From Brucella intermedia LMG 3301 (GTDB lineage: Bacteria; Pseudomonadota; Alphaproteobacteria; Rhizobiales; Rhizobiaceae), in the NCBI RefSeq assembly GCF_000182645.1, contig NZ_ACQA01000001.1, positions 2,236,001 through 2,300,000 of the forward strand: a DNA stretch of 64,000 nucleotides, read 5' to 3'. Below, piece by piece: positions 19,629 to 28,436 of this stretch. Each line of letters begins with the position of its first letter. Position 1 is the stretch's first letter. The translations under genes were made by a program, and so were the position numbers. Under the pieces are notes generated by a model that searched no databases, had not been told where the DNA came from, and saw nothing but the letters and a program-made list of their open reading frames with translations.

Positions 19629-20521
19629 GCGCGGAACCCTTTGGTCGGATGCATCAGCCGCCGTGTCTGCACCATGGCCATCGGCGTGGCGAGGCTCGAC
19701 GCGTCGGCCTCCAGCATCAGTTCGTCCGCACCGCGCTTTGCCGAGCGCGCCATGATCTCGAACACCGCCGCCGTGGTGCTTTGCAGCATTTTCTCCTCTG
19801 TCATGCCGGAAAGACGCCGCGCCAGAAACACGGCCGAGGTCAGATCGCCAAGCCCGTTGGTCGGGCCTTCCACGCGGCGATGTTCGGCCATCAGCGCCAT
19901 GGTCGGCGTCAGCAGAATATTGCCGATGCTGCCGCTCATCAGCGGAAAGGCCGATGTGACCAGCATGGTTGCCGGACCAGCCTCCAGCGCGGCTTCCATC
20001 AGGGCTGTGTTGTCTTCGAGCGGCACGCCGGTCAGCCAGGAAAGCTCGAACCGGTTGGGCGTTGCGATATCGGCAAGCGGCAGAAGCTTGTCGCGAATGC
20101 CGGTCGCCGTCGCCTCGGGCACGTAAAGCCCCTTCTCGTCGCCGATGACCGGGTCGCACAGATAGACGGCGTCAGGGTTTTTCGCCTTCACGGTCTTCAC
20201 CAGTTCGGCGACGGCTGCCGCCTGTTCGGGATGGCCGAGATATCCGGTCAGGATGGCGCCCACTTCGCCAAGCCACGGCGCGCGCTGAAGATCCTGCATC
20301 AGGCGCGAAAACTCTTCCGCCGGCGGCACGATGCGGCCCGCCGGAGCGCCGGGAACCCCGTGTCCCGGGTGCCATGGCAGCACCACGGTTGGCACGGCCC
20401 AGACGGGAAAACCCAGTGTTTCCAATGCGAAAACGGCGGCCCGATTGCCGACCGAACCGCGCACGACATGGCTTGAGATGACAATAACGGTTGTCGCATC
20501 CGAAGGCGCAGAAAGCGTCAT
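19625..20521 (-). CDS. pdxY: Pyridoxal kinase
   Basis: This enzyme phosphorylates pyridoxal (vitamin B6 salvage). The 298-aa ribokinase-fold protein has SSHVVRGSVGNRAAVFALE near the N-terminus, YLCDPVIGDEKGLYV in the middle, TPNRFELSWLTG, and the anion-hole/catalytic motif GPTNGLGDLTSAVFLARRL. That motif has GLGD where many family members have GTGD. The ATG at 20521 lies seven bases after the preceding gene's stop. It is followed by the overlapping DUF429 gene, so these genes form an operon. Confidence 0.9.
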   Translation of the reverse strand: MTLSAPSDATTVIVISSHVVRGSVGNRAAVFALETLGFPVWAVPTVVLPWHPGHGVPGAPAGRIVPPAEEFSRLMQDLQRAPWLGEVGAILTGYLGHPEQAAAVAELVKTVKAKNPDAVYLCDPVIGDEKGLYVPEATATGIRDKLLPLADIATPNRFELSWLTGVPLEDNTALMEAALEAGPATMLVTSAFPLMSGSIGNILLTPTMALMAEHRRVEGPTNGLGDLTSAVFLARRLSGMTEEKMLQSTTAAVFEIMARSAKRGADELMLEADASSLATPMAMVQTRRLMHPTKGFRA

Positions 20522-20528
20522 TGGGTAC

Positions 20529-20834
20529 CTAGCTTTGCATGAGATAGAAAATGAGCCAGACGATGATGGCCAGCGTGATGAGGAAGCCGAGCCCGCGTCC
20601 GACACGTGTGGCCCACAGTTCGACGGCATCGTTTTCAGGAGCGTCGGCGGCTGAAAGATGCTGCGCCGTCCGGGTAAATCCACGCCGCACCATGCCTTCT
20701 GCGCCGGTCTGCTCGCGCTCGAGCCGGTCGAGAATGCGCCGGGCCTCTTCCTGGCGTTCGCGTCCCGGCCCGCCGCCTTCCCCTATGCCCGCCTGCTGGC
20801 GCTCGCCCATGCTCTGCCTGCCCTTGGAGCGCAT
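20529..20834 (-). CDS. Small membrane protein, unknown function
   Basis: The 101-aa protein has a Gly/Arg/Glu-rich N-terminus, a charged helix (QEEARRILDRLEREQTG) and a single C-terminal transmembrane helix (FLITLAIIVWLIFYLM). This makes it a likely tail-anchored inner-membrane protein. ATG at 20810 is an alternative start. It is directly followed by pdxY with a 7-bp gap. I recognise no family. Confidence 0.65.
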   Translation of the reverse strand: MRSKGRQSMGERQQAGIGEGGGPGRERQEEARRILDRLEREQTGAEGMVRRGFTRTAQHLSAADAPENDAVELWATRVGRGLGFLITLAIIVWLIFYLMQS

Positions 20835-20989
20835 CCTGAAACGTGTGAAACGACTTTCAGAACAGATGCGCGTTAAAACAAATGACCGGAACGCCGATCC
20901 GATTCAGAAGATCGAAACGCGCTTCAGTTTGAATTGACAGGCACAGCATCACGCTCAAAAGGCCGTTCTGCAAGCAGAATATTGCGAGC

Positions 20990-22009
20990 TCAAGAGAGCT
21001 TTACGATAAGCTTTCCGAAATTGCCGCCTTCGAGCAGGGAAATGAAGGCTTTCGGCGCGTTCTCCAGACCTTTGACAATGTCTTCGCGGTAGCGCAGCTG
21101 GCCGTCGGCAATCCACTTCACCATGTCGTGATAGAAGGCTGGCCGCTGATCGGCGAAATCGCGCTGGATAAAGCCGCGAATGGTGAGGCTTTTCGACAGG
21201 ATGTCCCGCATCACCAATGGCAGCCGGTCAGGCCCGTCGAAAGGCCCGCTCTGATTATACTGTGCGATCAACCCGCAGACCGGCACGCGCGCAAACTGGT
21301 TCAGCAGCGGAAACACCGCATCGAAGACCTTGCCGCCGACATTCTCGAAATAGATGTCGATACCCTTCGGGCAGGCCTGCGCCAGTTCCTGCGCGAAACT
21401 CTGGCTGTGATGGTCGATGGCTGCGTCGAAGCCGAATTCATCGATCAGCGCCTTGCACTTGTCCGCCCCGCCCGCGATGCCGACGGCGCGCGCGCCCTTC
21501 ATCCGGGCAATCTGCCCGACGGCAGACCCGACCGGGCCGGTCGCCGCCGCAACCACGACGGTTTCGCCGGATTTCGGCTGGCCGATGGTCAGAAGGCCGG
21601 AATAGGCCGTAAAGCCCGGCATGCCGAGAACGCCGAGCGCCGTCGTCACCGGTGCCTGTTTCGGGTCGAGCTTGCGCAGGGTGGAAGCATCGGCCACCGC
21701 ATAATCCTGCCAGCCCGAATGGGACAGCACGAAATCGCCCGGTGCAAAGCCCGCGCTTCTGCTTTCAACGACTTCGCCGACCGTGCCGCCCTCCATCACA
21801 TCGCCGATGGCCACCGGCGCGGCATAGGATTTCGCCGCGCTCATGCGCCCGCGCATATAGGGATCGAGCGACAGATAGCGCAGGCGCAGCAGAACCTCGC
21901 CATCACCGGGACTGGGGAGCGCCGCCTGCTCCAGCCGGAAGTTTTCCGCAGTCGGGCGACCTTCGGGGCGGGACGCCAGCACAATACGGCGATTGATCTT
22001 TTGGCTCAT
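20990..22009 (-). CDS. NADP-dependent MDR-family oxidoreductase (CurA-like)
   Basis: The 339-aa protein is a zinc-independent medium-chain reductase. It has LRYLSLDPYMRGRM at the N-terminus, GMPGFTAYSGLL, and a nucleotide-binding loop AATGPVGSAVGQIARMKGA. FENVGGKVFDAVFPLLN and GLIAQYN are typical of the YncB/CurA/leukotriene-B4 12-hydroxydehydrogenase group, which reduces alpha,beta-unsaturated ketones with NADPH. The start has an AGGAG SD. No operon partner is evident. Confidence 0.9.
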   Translation of the reverse strand: MSQKINRRIVLASRPEGRPTAENFRLEQAALPSPGDGEVLLRLRYLSLDPYMRGRMSAAKSYAAPVAIGDVMEGGTVGEVVESRSAGFAPGDFVLSHSGWQDYAVADASTLRKLDPKQAPVTTALGVLGMPGFTAYSGLLTIGQPKSGETVVVAAATGPVGSAVGQIARMKGARAVGIAGGADKCKALIDEFGFDAAIDHHSQSFAQELAQACPKGIDIYFENVGGKVFDAVFPLLNQFARVPVCGLIAQYNQSGPFDGPDRLPLVMRDILSKSLTIRGFIQRDFADQRPAFYHDMVKWIADGQLRYREDIVKGLENAPKAFISLLEGGNFGKLIVKLS

Positions 22010-22172
22010 GGACGGAACTCCTGATGATCGGCTTCGAGCGTTCCGATCTTATTGAAAGGGATCGGCGCTCCAAGCATTTGTTTTAAGCCGGGATCGAAAA
22101 AACTGACCGCCCGCAGCCGAACCAAGCTATACATCGGTTGTGAACGCCTGGCTTGGAAAGCTGTTCCAAATC

Positions 22173-22209
22173 GCATTCCGAAAAGTGCGAAGCGGTTTAC
22201 GGAATGCGC
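22173..22209. repeat. Rhizobial intergenic palindromic element
   Basis: GCATTCCGAAAAGTGCGAAG and CGGTTTACGGAATGCGC pair as a hairpin about 65 bp before the DUF3088 gene. Confidence 0.7.
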
Positions 22210-22272
22210 GCTCCGAAGCCTGGGATTTTGCGCCACGCATCACCCTTTTGCAGCAACCCCTTGGATGACAGT

Positions 22273-22620
22273 ATGAATCAGGACAAGCTTTTTCTCTTGA
22301 AACCGGGTTTTGAGGATCCGGCCTATCCCGGCCAGAAATTTTATTGCTGGCACTGCGCGCTCATCGAGGGCGTGCTGGCTTCGTTTCCAGCATTGGGAAG
22401 CGATCTGGACATCGAGCGCGTGGAATGGCAGCGCCCGCGCAAGGCCGTAATCGCGCTGGCTGGCGAGGACAACCAGAGCCTGCCTTTGCTGATTGTGAAG
22501 GATGGCGACCGCTCCGCATTCGAGACCGGCGTGCATGACGGGCGGTCGCTGATTGCCGACCCGCACAAGATATTAGCCGCCCTCACGGAACGGCATGGAT
22601 TTCCGCCCCTGCATCCCTGA
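22273..22620 (+). CDS. DUF3088-family protein
   Basis: The 115-aa protein starts DKLFLLKPGFEDPAYPGQKF, followed by YCWHCALIEGVLASFP and VEWQRPRKAVIALAGEDNQS. These are the features of DUF3088. The thioredoxin-like opening with Cys in CWHC suggests a glutaredoxin-like fold, but no activity is known. The ATG at 22273 is chosen because the conserved sequence begins there. The 40 upstream in-frame codons read through the palindromic element. Confidence 0.85.
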   Translation: MNQDKLFLLKPGFEDPAYPGQKFYCWHCALIEGVLASFPALGSDLDIERVEWQRPRKAVIALAGEDNQSLPLLIVKDGDRSAFETGVHDGRSLIADPHKILAALTERHGFPPLHP

Positions 22621-22658
22621 AAGCCTGCCTCATTGTCACATTGGCGGTGGGGGGCCCT

Positions 22659-22879
22659 CACCTCGTCCTTCGAGACGGCACTTTGCGCCTCCTCAGGATG
22701 AGGTGACAGACGCCATGCCGCCTGCTTCATTGTCGATGATGACCAACTCGGCGCCCTTATTGATGCCCGGATACAAACAAAAACCCCGCCACAAGGGCGG
22801 GGTTTCGCTTGGGGGCAGTAAAGATTGCCAACCACCTCATCCTGAGGAGGCGCAAAGCGCCGTCTCGAAGGACGAGGTG
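22659..22879. repeat. Inverted pair of REP-like elements
   Basis: Two 47-nt arms (22659-22705 and 22833-22879) are reverse complements with very few mismatches. They share CTTCGAGACGGC and CCTCCTCAGGATGAGG with the repeat at 26-219. Between them lies the mmsA terminator. The whole 22621-22892 gap has no gene. Confidence 0.85.
22780..22806 (-). terminator. Terminator serving mmsA
   Basis: On the minus strand AAACCCCGCC / GGCGGGGTTT with loop CTTGT is followed by TTGTTTG. It lies about 90 bp beyond the mmsA stop, past one repeat arm. Confidence 0.7.
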
Positions 22880-22892
22880 TTTAGCGCAATGC

Positions 22893-24389
22893 TTACTTCA
22901 TCGTCGGGATGACGAATTCCGCACCGTCCTTAACACCAGACGGCCAGCGCGAGGTGACGGTCTTGGTCTTGGTGTAGAAGCGGAATGCATCCGGGCCGTG
23001 CTGGTTGAGATCGCCGAAGCCGGAAGCTTTCCAGCCGCCGAAGGTGTAATAGGCGATCGGAACCGGGATCGGCACGTTGATGCCGACCATGCCGACCTGC
23101 ACGCGGCTGGCGAAATCGCGGGCCGCATCGCCGTCACGGGTGAAGATCGCAACGCCGTTGCCATATTCATGGTCGTTCGGCAGAGCCAGCGCTTCCTCGT
23201 AATTCTTGGCACGCACGACCGAGAGAACCGGGCCGAAGATTTCTTCCTTGTAGATGCGCATGTCCTTGGTCACGTTGTCGAACAGGCAGCCACCCATGTA
23301 GAAGCCATCTTCATAGCCCTGCATCTTGAAGTTACGGCCATCGACGACCAGCTTCGCGCCTTCCTCGACACCGAGATCGACATAGCCGCGCACGCGGTCG
23401 AGCGCTGCCTTGGTGACCAGCGGGCCGTAATCGGCGGAATTGTCGGTGGAGGTGCCGATCTTCAGCGATTCAACGCGCGGGATGAGCTTTTCCATCAGGC
23501 GGTTGGCGGTGTCTTCGCCGACCGGCACCGCGACCGAGATCGCCATGCAGCGTTCGCCAGCCGAACCGTAGCCCGCGCCGATCAGCGCATCGACGGTCTG
23601 GTCCATGTCGGCATCCGGCATGATGAGAAGATGGTTCTTCGCACCGCCGAAGCACTGCACGCGCTTGCCGTTCGAGCAGCCGCGGCCATAGATATATTGC
23701 GCGATCGGCGTCGAGCCGACAAAGCCGATGGCCTGCACGTCCGGATCGTCGAGCAGCGCATCGACCGATTCCTTGTCGCCGTTGACGACGTTGAAGATGC
23801 CTGCCGGAAGACCGGCTTCCATGAACAGTTCGGCAAGGCGCATCGGCACGCCCGGATCGCGTTCGGACGGCTTCAGCACGAAGGCATTGCCGCAGGCGAT
23901 CGCCGGACCGGCCTTCCACAGCGGGATCATGGCCGGGAAGTTGAATGGCGTGATGCCTGCCACGACGCCGAGCGGCTGGCGCATGGAATAGGTGTCGATG
24001 CCGGTACCGGCATTGTCGGTGAACTCGCCTTTCAGCATATGCGCCGCGCCGAGGCAGACTTCCACCACTTCGAGGCCGCGCTGGATATCGCCCTTGGCGT
24101 CGGCAATGGTCTTGCCGTGTTCGCGCGCCAGCAGTTCGGCAAGGCTGTCATATTCGGCTTCGACCAGTTCAATGAACTTGCGCAGGATGCGGACCCGGCG
24201 CTGCGGGTTGGTCGCAGCCCAGGCGGGCTGCGCGGCCTTGGCGTTTTCGACTGCGGCACGCACTTCGTCCTTGGTGGCCAGCGCCACCTTGGCCTGCACC
24301 GAACCGTCGAGCGGCTGGAAGACGTCCGCCGTGCGGCCGCTCTTGCCTGCCACATGCTTGCCGCCAATGAAATGTCCGATATTGCGCAT
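22893..24389 (-). CDS. mmsA: CoA-acylating methylmalonate-semialdehyde dehydrogenase
   Basis: This enzyme converts methylmalonate or malonate semialdehyde to propionyl- or acetyl-CoA in valine, inositol and beta-alanine catabolism. The 498-aa length, PFNFPAMIPLWKAGPAIACGN, FVGSTPIAQYIY and the active-site Cys in GSAGERCMAIS are all as in MmsA. The last differs from simple ALDHs by lacking the usual Glu general base. The ATG at 24389 has a GGAGG SD. It is divergent from a LysR-type regulator, its likely controller. Confidence 0.95.
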   Translation of the reverse strand: MRNIGHFIGGKHVAGKSGRTADVFQPLDGSVQAKVALATKDEVRAAVENAKAAQPAWAATNPQRRVRILRKFIELVEAEYDSLAELLAREHGKTIADAKGDIQRGLEVVEVCLGAAHMLKGEFTDNAGTGIDTYSMRQPLGVVAGITPFNFPAMIPLWKAGPAIACGNAFVLKPSERDPGVPMRLAELFMEAGLPAGIFNVVNGDKESVDALLDDPDVQAIGFVGSTPIAQYIYGRGCSNGKRVQCFGGAKNHLLIMPDADMDQTVDALIGAGYGSAGERCMAISVAVPVGEDTANRLMEKLIPRVESLKIGTSTDNSADYGPLVTKAALDRVRGYVDLGVEEGAKLVVDGRNFKMQGYEDGFYMGGCLFDNVTKDMRIYKEEIFGPVLSVVRAKNYEEALALPNDHEYGNGVAIFTRDGDAARDFASRVQVGMVGINVPIPVPIAYYTFGGWKASGFGDLNQHGPDAFRFYTKTKTVTSRWPSGVKDGAEFVIPTMK

Positions 24390-24543
24390 CGAAGAACCTC
24401 CCTGATGATCGCTTTGGAGGGCGCAGGCGCCCCCATCGTTGCCCTCATCTTGACTCTGCAAATTCGTGATTGCAAGGCGCTGAAAAGCGTATCTGTTGTG
24501 CAAATTTTATAGTAACAAAGACCATCCTCATGCAGGGAACATC
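24390..24543. promoter_or_regulatory. mmsA/lysR divergent control region
   Basis: TGCAAATT occurs twice in the same orientation, about 40 bp apart (near 24458 and 24498), and could be LysR half-sites. No convincing -35/-10 pair stands out. Confidence 0.35.
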
Positions 24544-25425
24544 ATGAACTGGGACGATATCCGCATTTTTCTCGCCGTTGCCCGCTCGGGCCAGATTCTG
24601 GGCGCGGCCAGGAGGCTCGGCCTCAACCACACCACCGTCGCGCGGCGGCTCACCGCGCTTGAAACAGCGCTTTCCACCACGCTTTTGACGCGCCGCACCA
24701 ACGGTTCGACGCTGACGCAGGCGGGCGAAGAGTTTCTGCTGGCGGCTGAACGCATGGAAGCCGAAATGCTCGCCGCCCGCTCGCAGGTCGGCAATGCCGA
24801 TATTGCCGTGTCGGGCACGGTGCGCATCGGCGCGCCGGATGGTTTCGGCGTCAATTTCCTGGCGCCCCGGCTGGCGCGGCTGACGCAGAAATACCCGGAC
24901 CTGACCATCCAGCTTGTGCCGGTGCCACGCTCCTTTTCGCTGTCGCGCCGCGAGGCCGATATCGCCATCACCGTCGAACGCCCGGAGCAAGGCAGGCTGA
25001 TTGCCCGCAGGCTCGTCGATTATACGCTGGGTCTCTATGCGCATCGCCGCTATCTGGAAGAAAACGGCACGCCGGAAAGCCCGGAAGACCTCCCCCGGCA
25101 CCGGCTCATCGGCTATGTGGAGGATCTCGTCATCAACCCGTCGCTCGCCTATGCACCGGAAATCAGCCGCGACTGGAAACCGGCCTTTGAAGTGTCGAGC
25201 GCTCTGGGACAGGTCGAGGCCGTGCGGGCCGGTGCGGGCATCGGCATTCTTCACGCCTTCATCGCCCGTGCCGATCCCGACCTTGTGCCCGTGCTGCCGG
25301 ACCGGGTGATCCGCCGCGCCTACTGGCTCGCCTATCACGAATCCGCCCGCACATTGCGGCGCGTGACGGCGGTTTCGGCGCTCATTTCCGAACTGGTGGA
25401 AAGCGAGAAATCGCTGTTCAGTTAA
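24544..25425 (+). CDS. LysR-family transcriptional regulator
   Basis: The 293-aa protein has an N-terminal winged-helix DNA-binding domain (DDIRIFLAVARSGQILGAAR, LNHTTVARRLTALE) and a LysR substrate-binding domain (RIGAPDGFG, LVPVPRSFSLSRREADIAI, GAGIGILHAFIARA). The ATG at 24544 follows GGGA. It is transcribed away from mmsA with a 154-bp shared control region, the standard arrangement for a LysR regulator and its target. The inducer is unknown. Confidence 0.92.
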   Translation: MNWDDIRIFLAVARSGQILGAARRLGLNHTTVARRLTALETALSTTLLTRRTNGSTLTQAGEEFLLAAERMEAEMLAARSQVGNADIAVSGTVRIGAPDGFGVNFLAPRLARLTQKYPDLTIQLVPVPRSFSLSRREADIAITVERPEQGRLIARRLVDYTLGLYAHRRYLEENGTPESPEDLPRHRLIGYVEDLVINPSLAYAPEISRDWKPAFEVSSALGQVEAVRAGAGIGILHAFIARADPDLVPVLPDRVIRRAYWLAYHESARTLRRVTAVSALISELVESEKSLFS

Positions 25426-25426
25426 G

Positions 25427-25462
25427 CTGACCCCGAAAAGCGTGAAGCGGCTTTCGGGTCAG
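25427..25462. repeat. Rhizobial intergenic palindromic element
   Basis: CTGACCCCGAAAAGCG and CGGCTTTCGGGTCAG pair as a hairpin. It fills most of the space between the convergent lysR-type gene and the YoaK gene. Confidence 0.75.
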
Positions 25463-25473
25463 ATCATGCTGAA

Positions 25474-26118
25474 TCAATCGAGCCGCATATAGGCGATCAT
25501 CACGCCGACAATCATCGCAGCCGGAACGAACAGGGCGTCGAGACCGATGAAATAATGTCCAAGTCCGCCGCCGACAGCGCCCAGCATCAGGGAGAGCCAC
25601 ACGGCCACGTGCTGGAGCCAGCGCCATTTCGGCGTTTCCCCGCGCAGAGAACAGGCGAGATCTGCGGCAGCGTTGAAAAGCGTGCCGGTCACATAGGTCA
25701 CGCCGAGGCGTGCGGCACCAATCGGCTGCACCGCCGCGTTCTGCGCGCCCATGGCCGCGGCAAGCAGCAGCACTGGCTGGACAAGCAGCGCGCCCTCGCG
25801 TCGCAGCACACCGACCAGAAGCAATATAACCACCACGCTTGCCATCACATAGAGACTGCCGCGACGCCCGCACGACCGCACCGTCAGCGTGCCGAAAAAG
25901 GCTCCGGCAAAGAACAACACGATCAGGATGGCCGGAAACCAGACCAGCACGGTGCCCTGCACGCCCGGCTGTCCCGCCAGCCCGACGCCAAGCTGGGTCG
26001 TGTTGCCGCTCATGAAGGATGCGAAGAAACCGCCAAGCTGCAGGAAGGCAATCGCATCGACGAAACCAGCCGATGCGGTGAGAACCAGCCCGAGCGACAG
26101 TTTGGAATTCGGTGTCAT
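25474..26118 (-). CDS. YoaK/DUF1275-family membrane protein
   Basis: The 214-aa protein has six or seven hydrophobic segments. It carries the DUF1275 hallmarks SAGFVDAIAFLQLGGFFASFMSGNTTQLG at the N-terminus and AAAMGAQNAAV followed by VTYVTGTLFNAAADL in the second half. The family is an inner-membrane transporter-like group of unknown substrate. It is convergent with the LysR gene and is not part of an obvious operon. Confidence 0.9.
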   Translation of the reverse strand: MTPNSKLSLGLVLTASAGFVDAIAFLQLGGFFASFMSGNTTQLGVGLAGQPGVQGTVLVWFPAILIVLFFAGAFFGTLTVRSCGRRGSLYVMASVVVILLLVGVLRREGALLVQPVLLLAAAMGAQNAAVQPIGAARLGVTYVTGTLFNAAADLACSLRGETPKWRWLQHVAVWLSLMLGAVGGGLGHYFIGLDALFVPAAMIVGVMIAYMRLD

Positions 26119-26137
26119 CTGATTGAACTTCGCAATG

Positions 26138-26168
26138 AAGAAACCCGGCTTGCGGGAAGCCGGGCCTG
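26138..26168 (-). terminator. Terminator of YeaQ-family gene
   Basis: On the minus strand GCCCGGCTTCC / GCAAGCCGGGTTTCTTC forms a strong hairpin with a short T-rich tail just beyond the stop. Confidence 0.65.
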
Positions 26169-26188
26169 TTCAGAAAAATATTTGCAGA

Positions 26189-26443
26189 TCAGGCGCGTTT
26201 GACGATGCGTAGGATGATAAGCAGGATGGCCGCGCCGATAAAGGCATTGACGATTGCGGCGATGATCCCTCCGCCGATGGAAAACCCAAGGCGCGGCAGC
26301 AACCAGCCCGCAAAGAAAGCGCCGATCACGCCGACGATAATATTGCCGATCAGGCCGAAACCGCCACCTTGCACGACCTTGCCAGCCAGCCAGCCGGCGA
26401 TGAGACCCACAAAAAGAAATACGAGAAGACTTCCAACATCCAT
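26189..26443 (-). CDS. GlsB/YeaQ/YmgE family stress-response membrane protein
   Basis: The 84-aa protein consists of three hydrophobic, Gly-rich segments: LLVFLFVGLIAGWLAGKVV, GLIGNIIVGVIGAFFAGWLL and GGIIAAIVNAFIGAAILLIIL. This is the transglycosylase-associated/YeaQ pattern. Homologues are small stress-induced inner-membrane proteins of unknown mechanism. It has its own terminator. Confidence 0.9.
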   Translation of the reverse strand: MDVGSLLVFLFVGLIAGWLAGKVVQGGGFGLIGNIIVGVIGAFFAGWLLPRLGFSIGGGIIAAIVNAFIGAAILLIILRIVKRA

Positions 26444-26546
26444 GCGTTTTTCTCCCTCTCAGAACGCGCCGTCCGGCGCGCCTGATGCGAGTTGACTATA
26501 TGTTGGCGGAAGGCACAAGGGGGGCGCGAACACCTCCCCCGTTAAA

Positions 26547-27083
26547 TCAGTCCACGAGATGCCGGAAAGCAGCCACCACATCCTCGTAAACCTTGCGCTT
26601 GAAGGGAACGATCAGGCCCGGCAACTCGGCCATCGGCTTCCATTCCCAGCGGTCGAACTCGGCGGTATGGCCGCCCGGCGGCGGGTTGATGGCGATTTCG
26701 CTCTCGTCGCCCTCGAAACGATAGGCAAACCACTTCTGCGTCTGCCCGCGATACTTGCCCTTGAGCGCGATGCCGACCAGATGCGGCGGCAGATCGTAAT
26801 TGATCCAGTCCGAAGCTTCCTCAAGCAGTGAAACCGACTTCATGCCGGTTTCCTCATAAAGCTCGCGCACCGCCGCTTCGACCGGGTCCTCGCCCTTGTC
26901 GATGCCGCCCTGCGGCATCTGCCAGAGCTGCGTCGCGCCATCCATCTCGTCGCCCGGAATGACGATACGACGGCCAGCCCAGACAAGACCGGCCTTGTTC
27001 AGCACCATCAGCCCGACGCAGGGGCGGTAAGGCAGGCTTTCAGGATCGACCGGATGACCGGCTGAAGCTTTATGCTTCGACAT
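26547..27083 (-). CDS. rppH: RNA pyrophosphohydrolase
   Basis: This Nudix enzyme removes pyrophosphate from the 5' end of mRNA to start decay. The Nudix box is complete: [20 protein letters not shown], followed by TG. The opening [12 protein letters not shown] and WQMPQG, with the later WFAYRFEG, are diagnostic of RppH. The ATG at 27083 has GGAGA six bases upstream. An ATG four codons earlier is less likely. It follows the envC-ctpA-deacetylase genes on the same strand but is separated from them by a palindromic repeat. Confidence 0.93.
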   Translation of the reverse strand: MSKHKASAGHPVDPESLPYRPCVGLMVLNKAGLVWAGRRIVIPGDEMDGATQLWQMPQGGIDKGEDPVEAAVRELYEETGMKSVSLLEEASDWINYDLPPHLVGIALKGKYRGQTQKWFAYRFEGDESEIAINPPPGGHTAEFDRWEWKPMAELPGLIVPFKRKVYEDVVAAFRHLVD

Positions 27084-27108
27084 GACATTCTCCATGATAT
27101 GCAGACTC

Positions 27109-27148
27109 AGAGCATTTCCAGCTTAAATTGAACCATTGGAAATGCTCT
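27109..27148. repeat. Palindromic element AGAGCATTTCC type
   Basis: AGAGCATTTCCAG and TGGAAATGCTCT are complementary arms, with a related copy at 51259-51296. A half-element resembling the GAAAAGTG family follows at about 27160-27208. Confidence 0.7.
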
Positions 27149-27208
27149 ATCTTTTTGTTTTGCGCATTATCCGACGCAAGACCGCTTCGCACTTTTGCTG
27201 GAAATGCT

Positions 27209-28429
27209 TTACTGCCGTTCGGGATCGCGGACCAGCGCCGAAACCGGCACGATTTCAATACCGCGCTTCTTGACCTCATTGGCCCATGCGGCAACCGCAT
27301 CGACGGTGACGGCAAAGGCCGAACCGGTGCCGATGGCGCTGCCATTGGCCCGCGCTATCCGTTCCAGCTCATCGAGACGGTCGAGGATCGCGCCGCGTTC
27401 CTGCGCCGCATCGATCAGCACATCCGCCGCCGCGAAAGGCACGGCATCGCTGGAAGCAATCCGGTCGGCCTCGCTGCGCGCCGAGGTGCCGTCATCCAGA
27501 TAATAGAGGCCGCGCCTGCCGATCTCGCCCAGCACCGGCGAGAAAACTTCCGTCTCGGATGTGAAACGCGCGCCCATATAGTTCATCACTCCGGCATAGT
27601 TGGTCATGCGCGACAGCGCCCACAGCAACGAAGCCTCATTCTTCTTCGCCCCGTCACCGACCGTCAGCGTATTGCGACCGGGATTGACGCGCGGATAATC
27701 GAACGGCTCCATCGGCAATTGCAGCACAAGTTCATGACCGTTTTGCCGTGCCGCCTGCATCCAGCGCTGCAAACTGTTGCCCTGCGGCGCAAAACCGAGC
27801 GTGACCTCCTGCGGCAGCTTGTCGATTGCCTCCATGCTGCCGGTCTGGGAAAGCCCGAGACCGCCAATCACAAGCGCAATCCGCGCGCCGCGCGCGCCGG
27901 ACCAGCCGACCGCATAGGCATCCATCGGGCGCAGGCCGTCCGCACCGCGCACGGGAAGCGGCCCGGTCGAGCTCTGCTCGACCAGCGCCGGTTCCGGCAG
28001 ATGCGCGACGCGCTGATCCTGCCCGGACTGATGCGTGTTCTGCACCACGACCACATTGCCATCCGCCGTACCCGCAGCGACATTTGGCATGCCGGTTGGC
28101 ATGTCCGGCGTGACCTTGATGATGGCCGGTCCCGGCTGTCCGCCTACCCCGCGCAGCGCGCTGCCGGGCGGCGGCGTGTTGCCGGTCGCGGGTTTCATGA
28201 CGGGCTTGACGGCGGGGGCTTCGGGTTGCGCCGGTTCCACGGCGGCGGTTTCCGTCTTGCGGAAGCCTGCCTGATTGGTCTGCCAGATGGCGAACACCGC
28301 GCCCCCGGCAAGGCAAAGCCCGGCCACCACGGCCAAGGCTTTCATGGAAGAACGAAAAGCGCGGGAGCGTAAGCCCCCGCGCTTTTGCGGTTTCTTGTCC
28401 AGTCCTAACGGGCTGTTCAGATCCAGCAT
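27209..28429 (-). CDS. Divergent polysaccharide deacetylase family protein (YibQ-like)
   Basis: The 406-aa protein has an N-terminal membrane anchor (ALAVVAGLCLAGGAVFAIW) and a Pro/Ala-rich linker to about residue 165. The YibQ/DUF610 domain then begins with RIALVIGGLGLS. NGHELVLQLPMEP and GVMNYMGARFTSE match the family signatures. The family has a polysaccharide-deacetylase fold, but the catalytic role is unproven. The gene starts only 7 bp after the ctpA stop, so envC-ctpA-yibQ form an envelope operon conserved in alphaproteobacteria. Confidence 0.9.
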   Translation of the reverse strand: MLDLNSPLGLDKKPQKRGGLRSRAFRSSMKALAVVAGLCLAGGAVFAIWQTNQAGFRKTETAAVEPAQPEAPAVKPVMKPATGNTPPPGSALRGVGGQPGPAIIKVTPDMPTGMPNVAAGTADGNVVVVQNTHQSGQDQRVAHLPEPALVEQSSTGPLPVRGADGLRPMDAYAVGWSGARGARIALVIGGLGLSQTGSMEAIDKLPQEVTLGFAPQGNSLQRWMQAARQNGHELVLQLPMEPFDYPRVNPGRNTLTVGDGAKKNEASLLWALSRMTNYAGVMNYMGARFTSETEVFSPVLGEIGRRGLYYLDDGTSARSEADRIASSDAVPFAAADVLIDAAQERGAILDRLDELERIARANGSAIGTGSAFAVTVDAVAAWANEVKKRGIEIVPVSALVRDPERQ

Positions 28430-28436
28430 GGAGCGA

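Noticed and set aside
22809..24512. 567-codon open frame antisense to mmsA
   Set aside because: mmsA is unmistakable on the other strand. This frame is a codon-bias shadow without recognisable domains.
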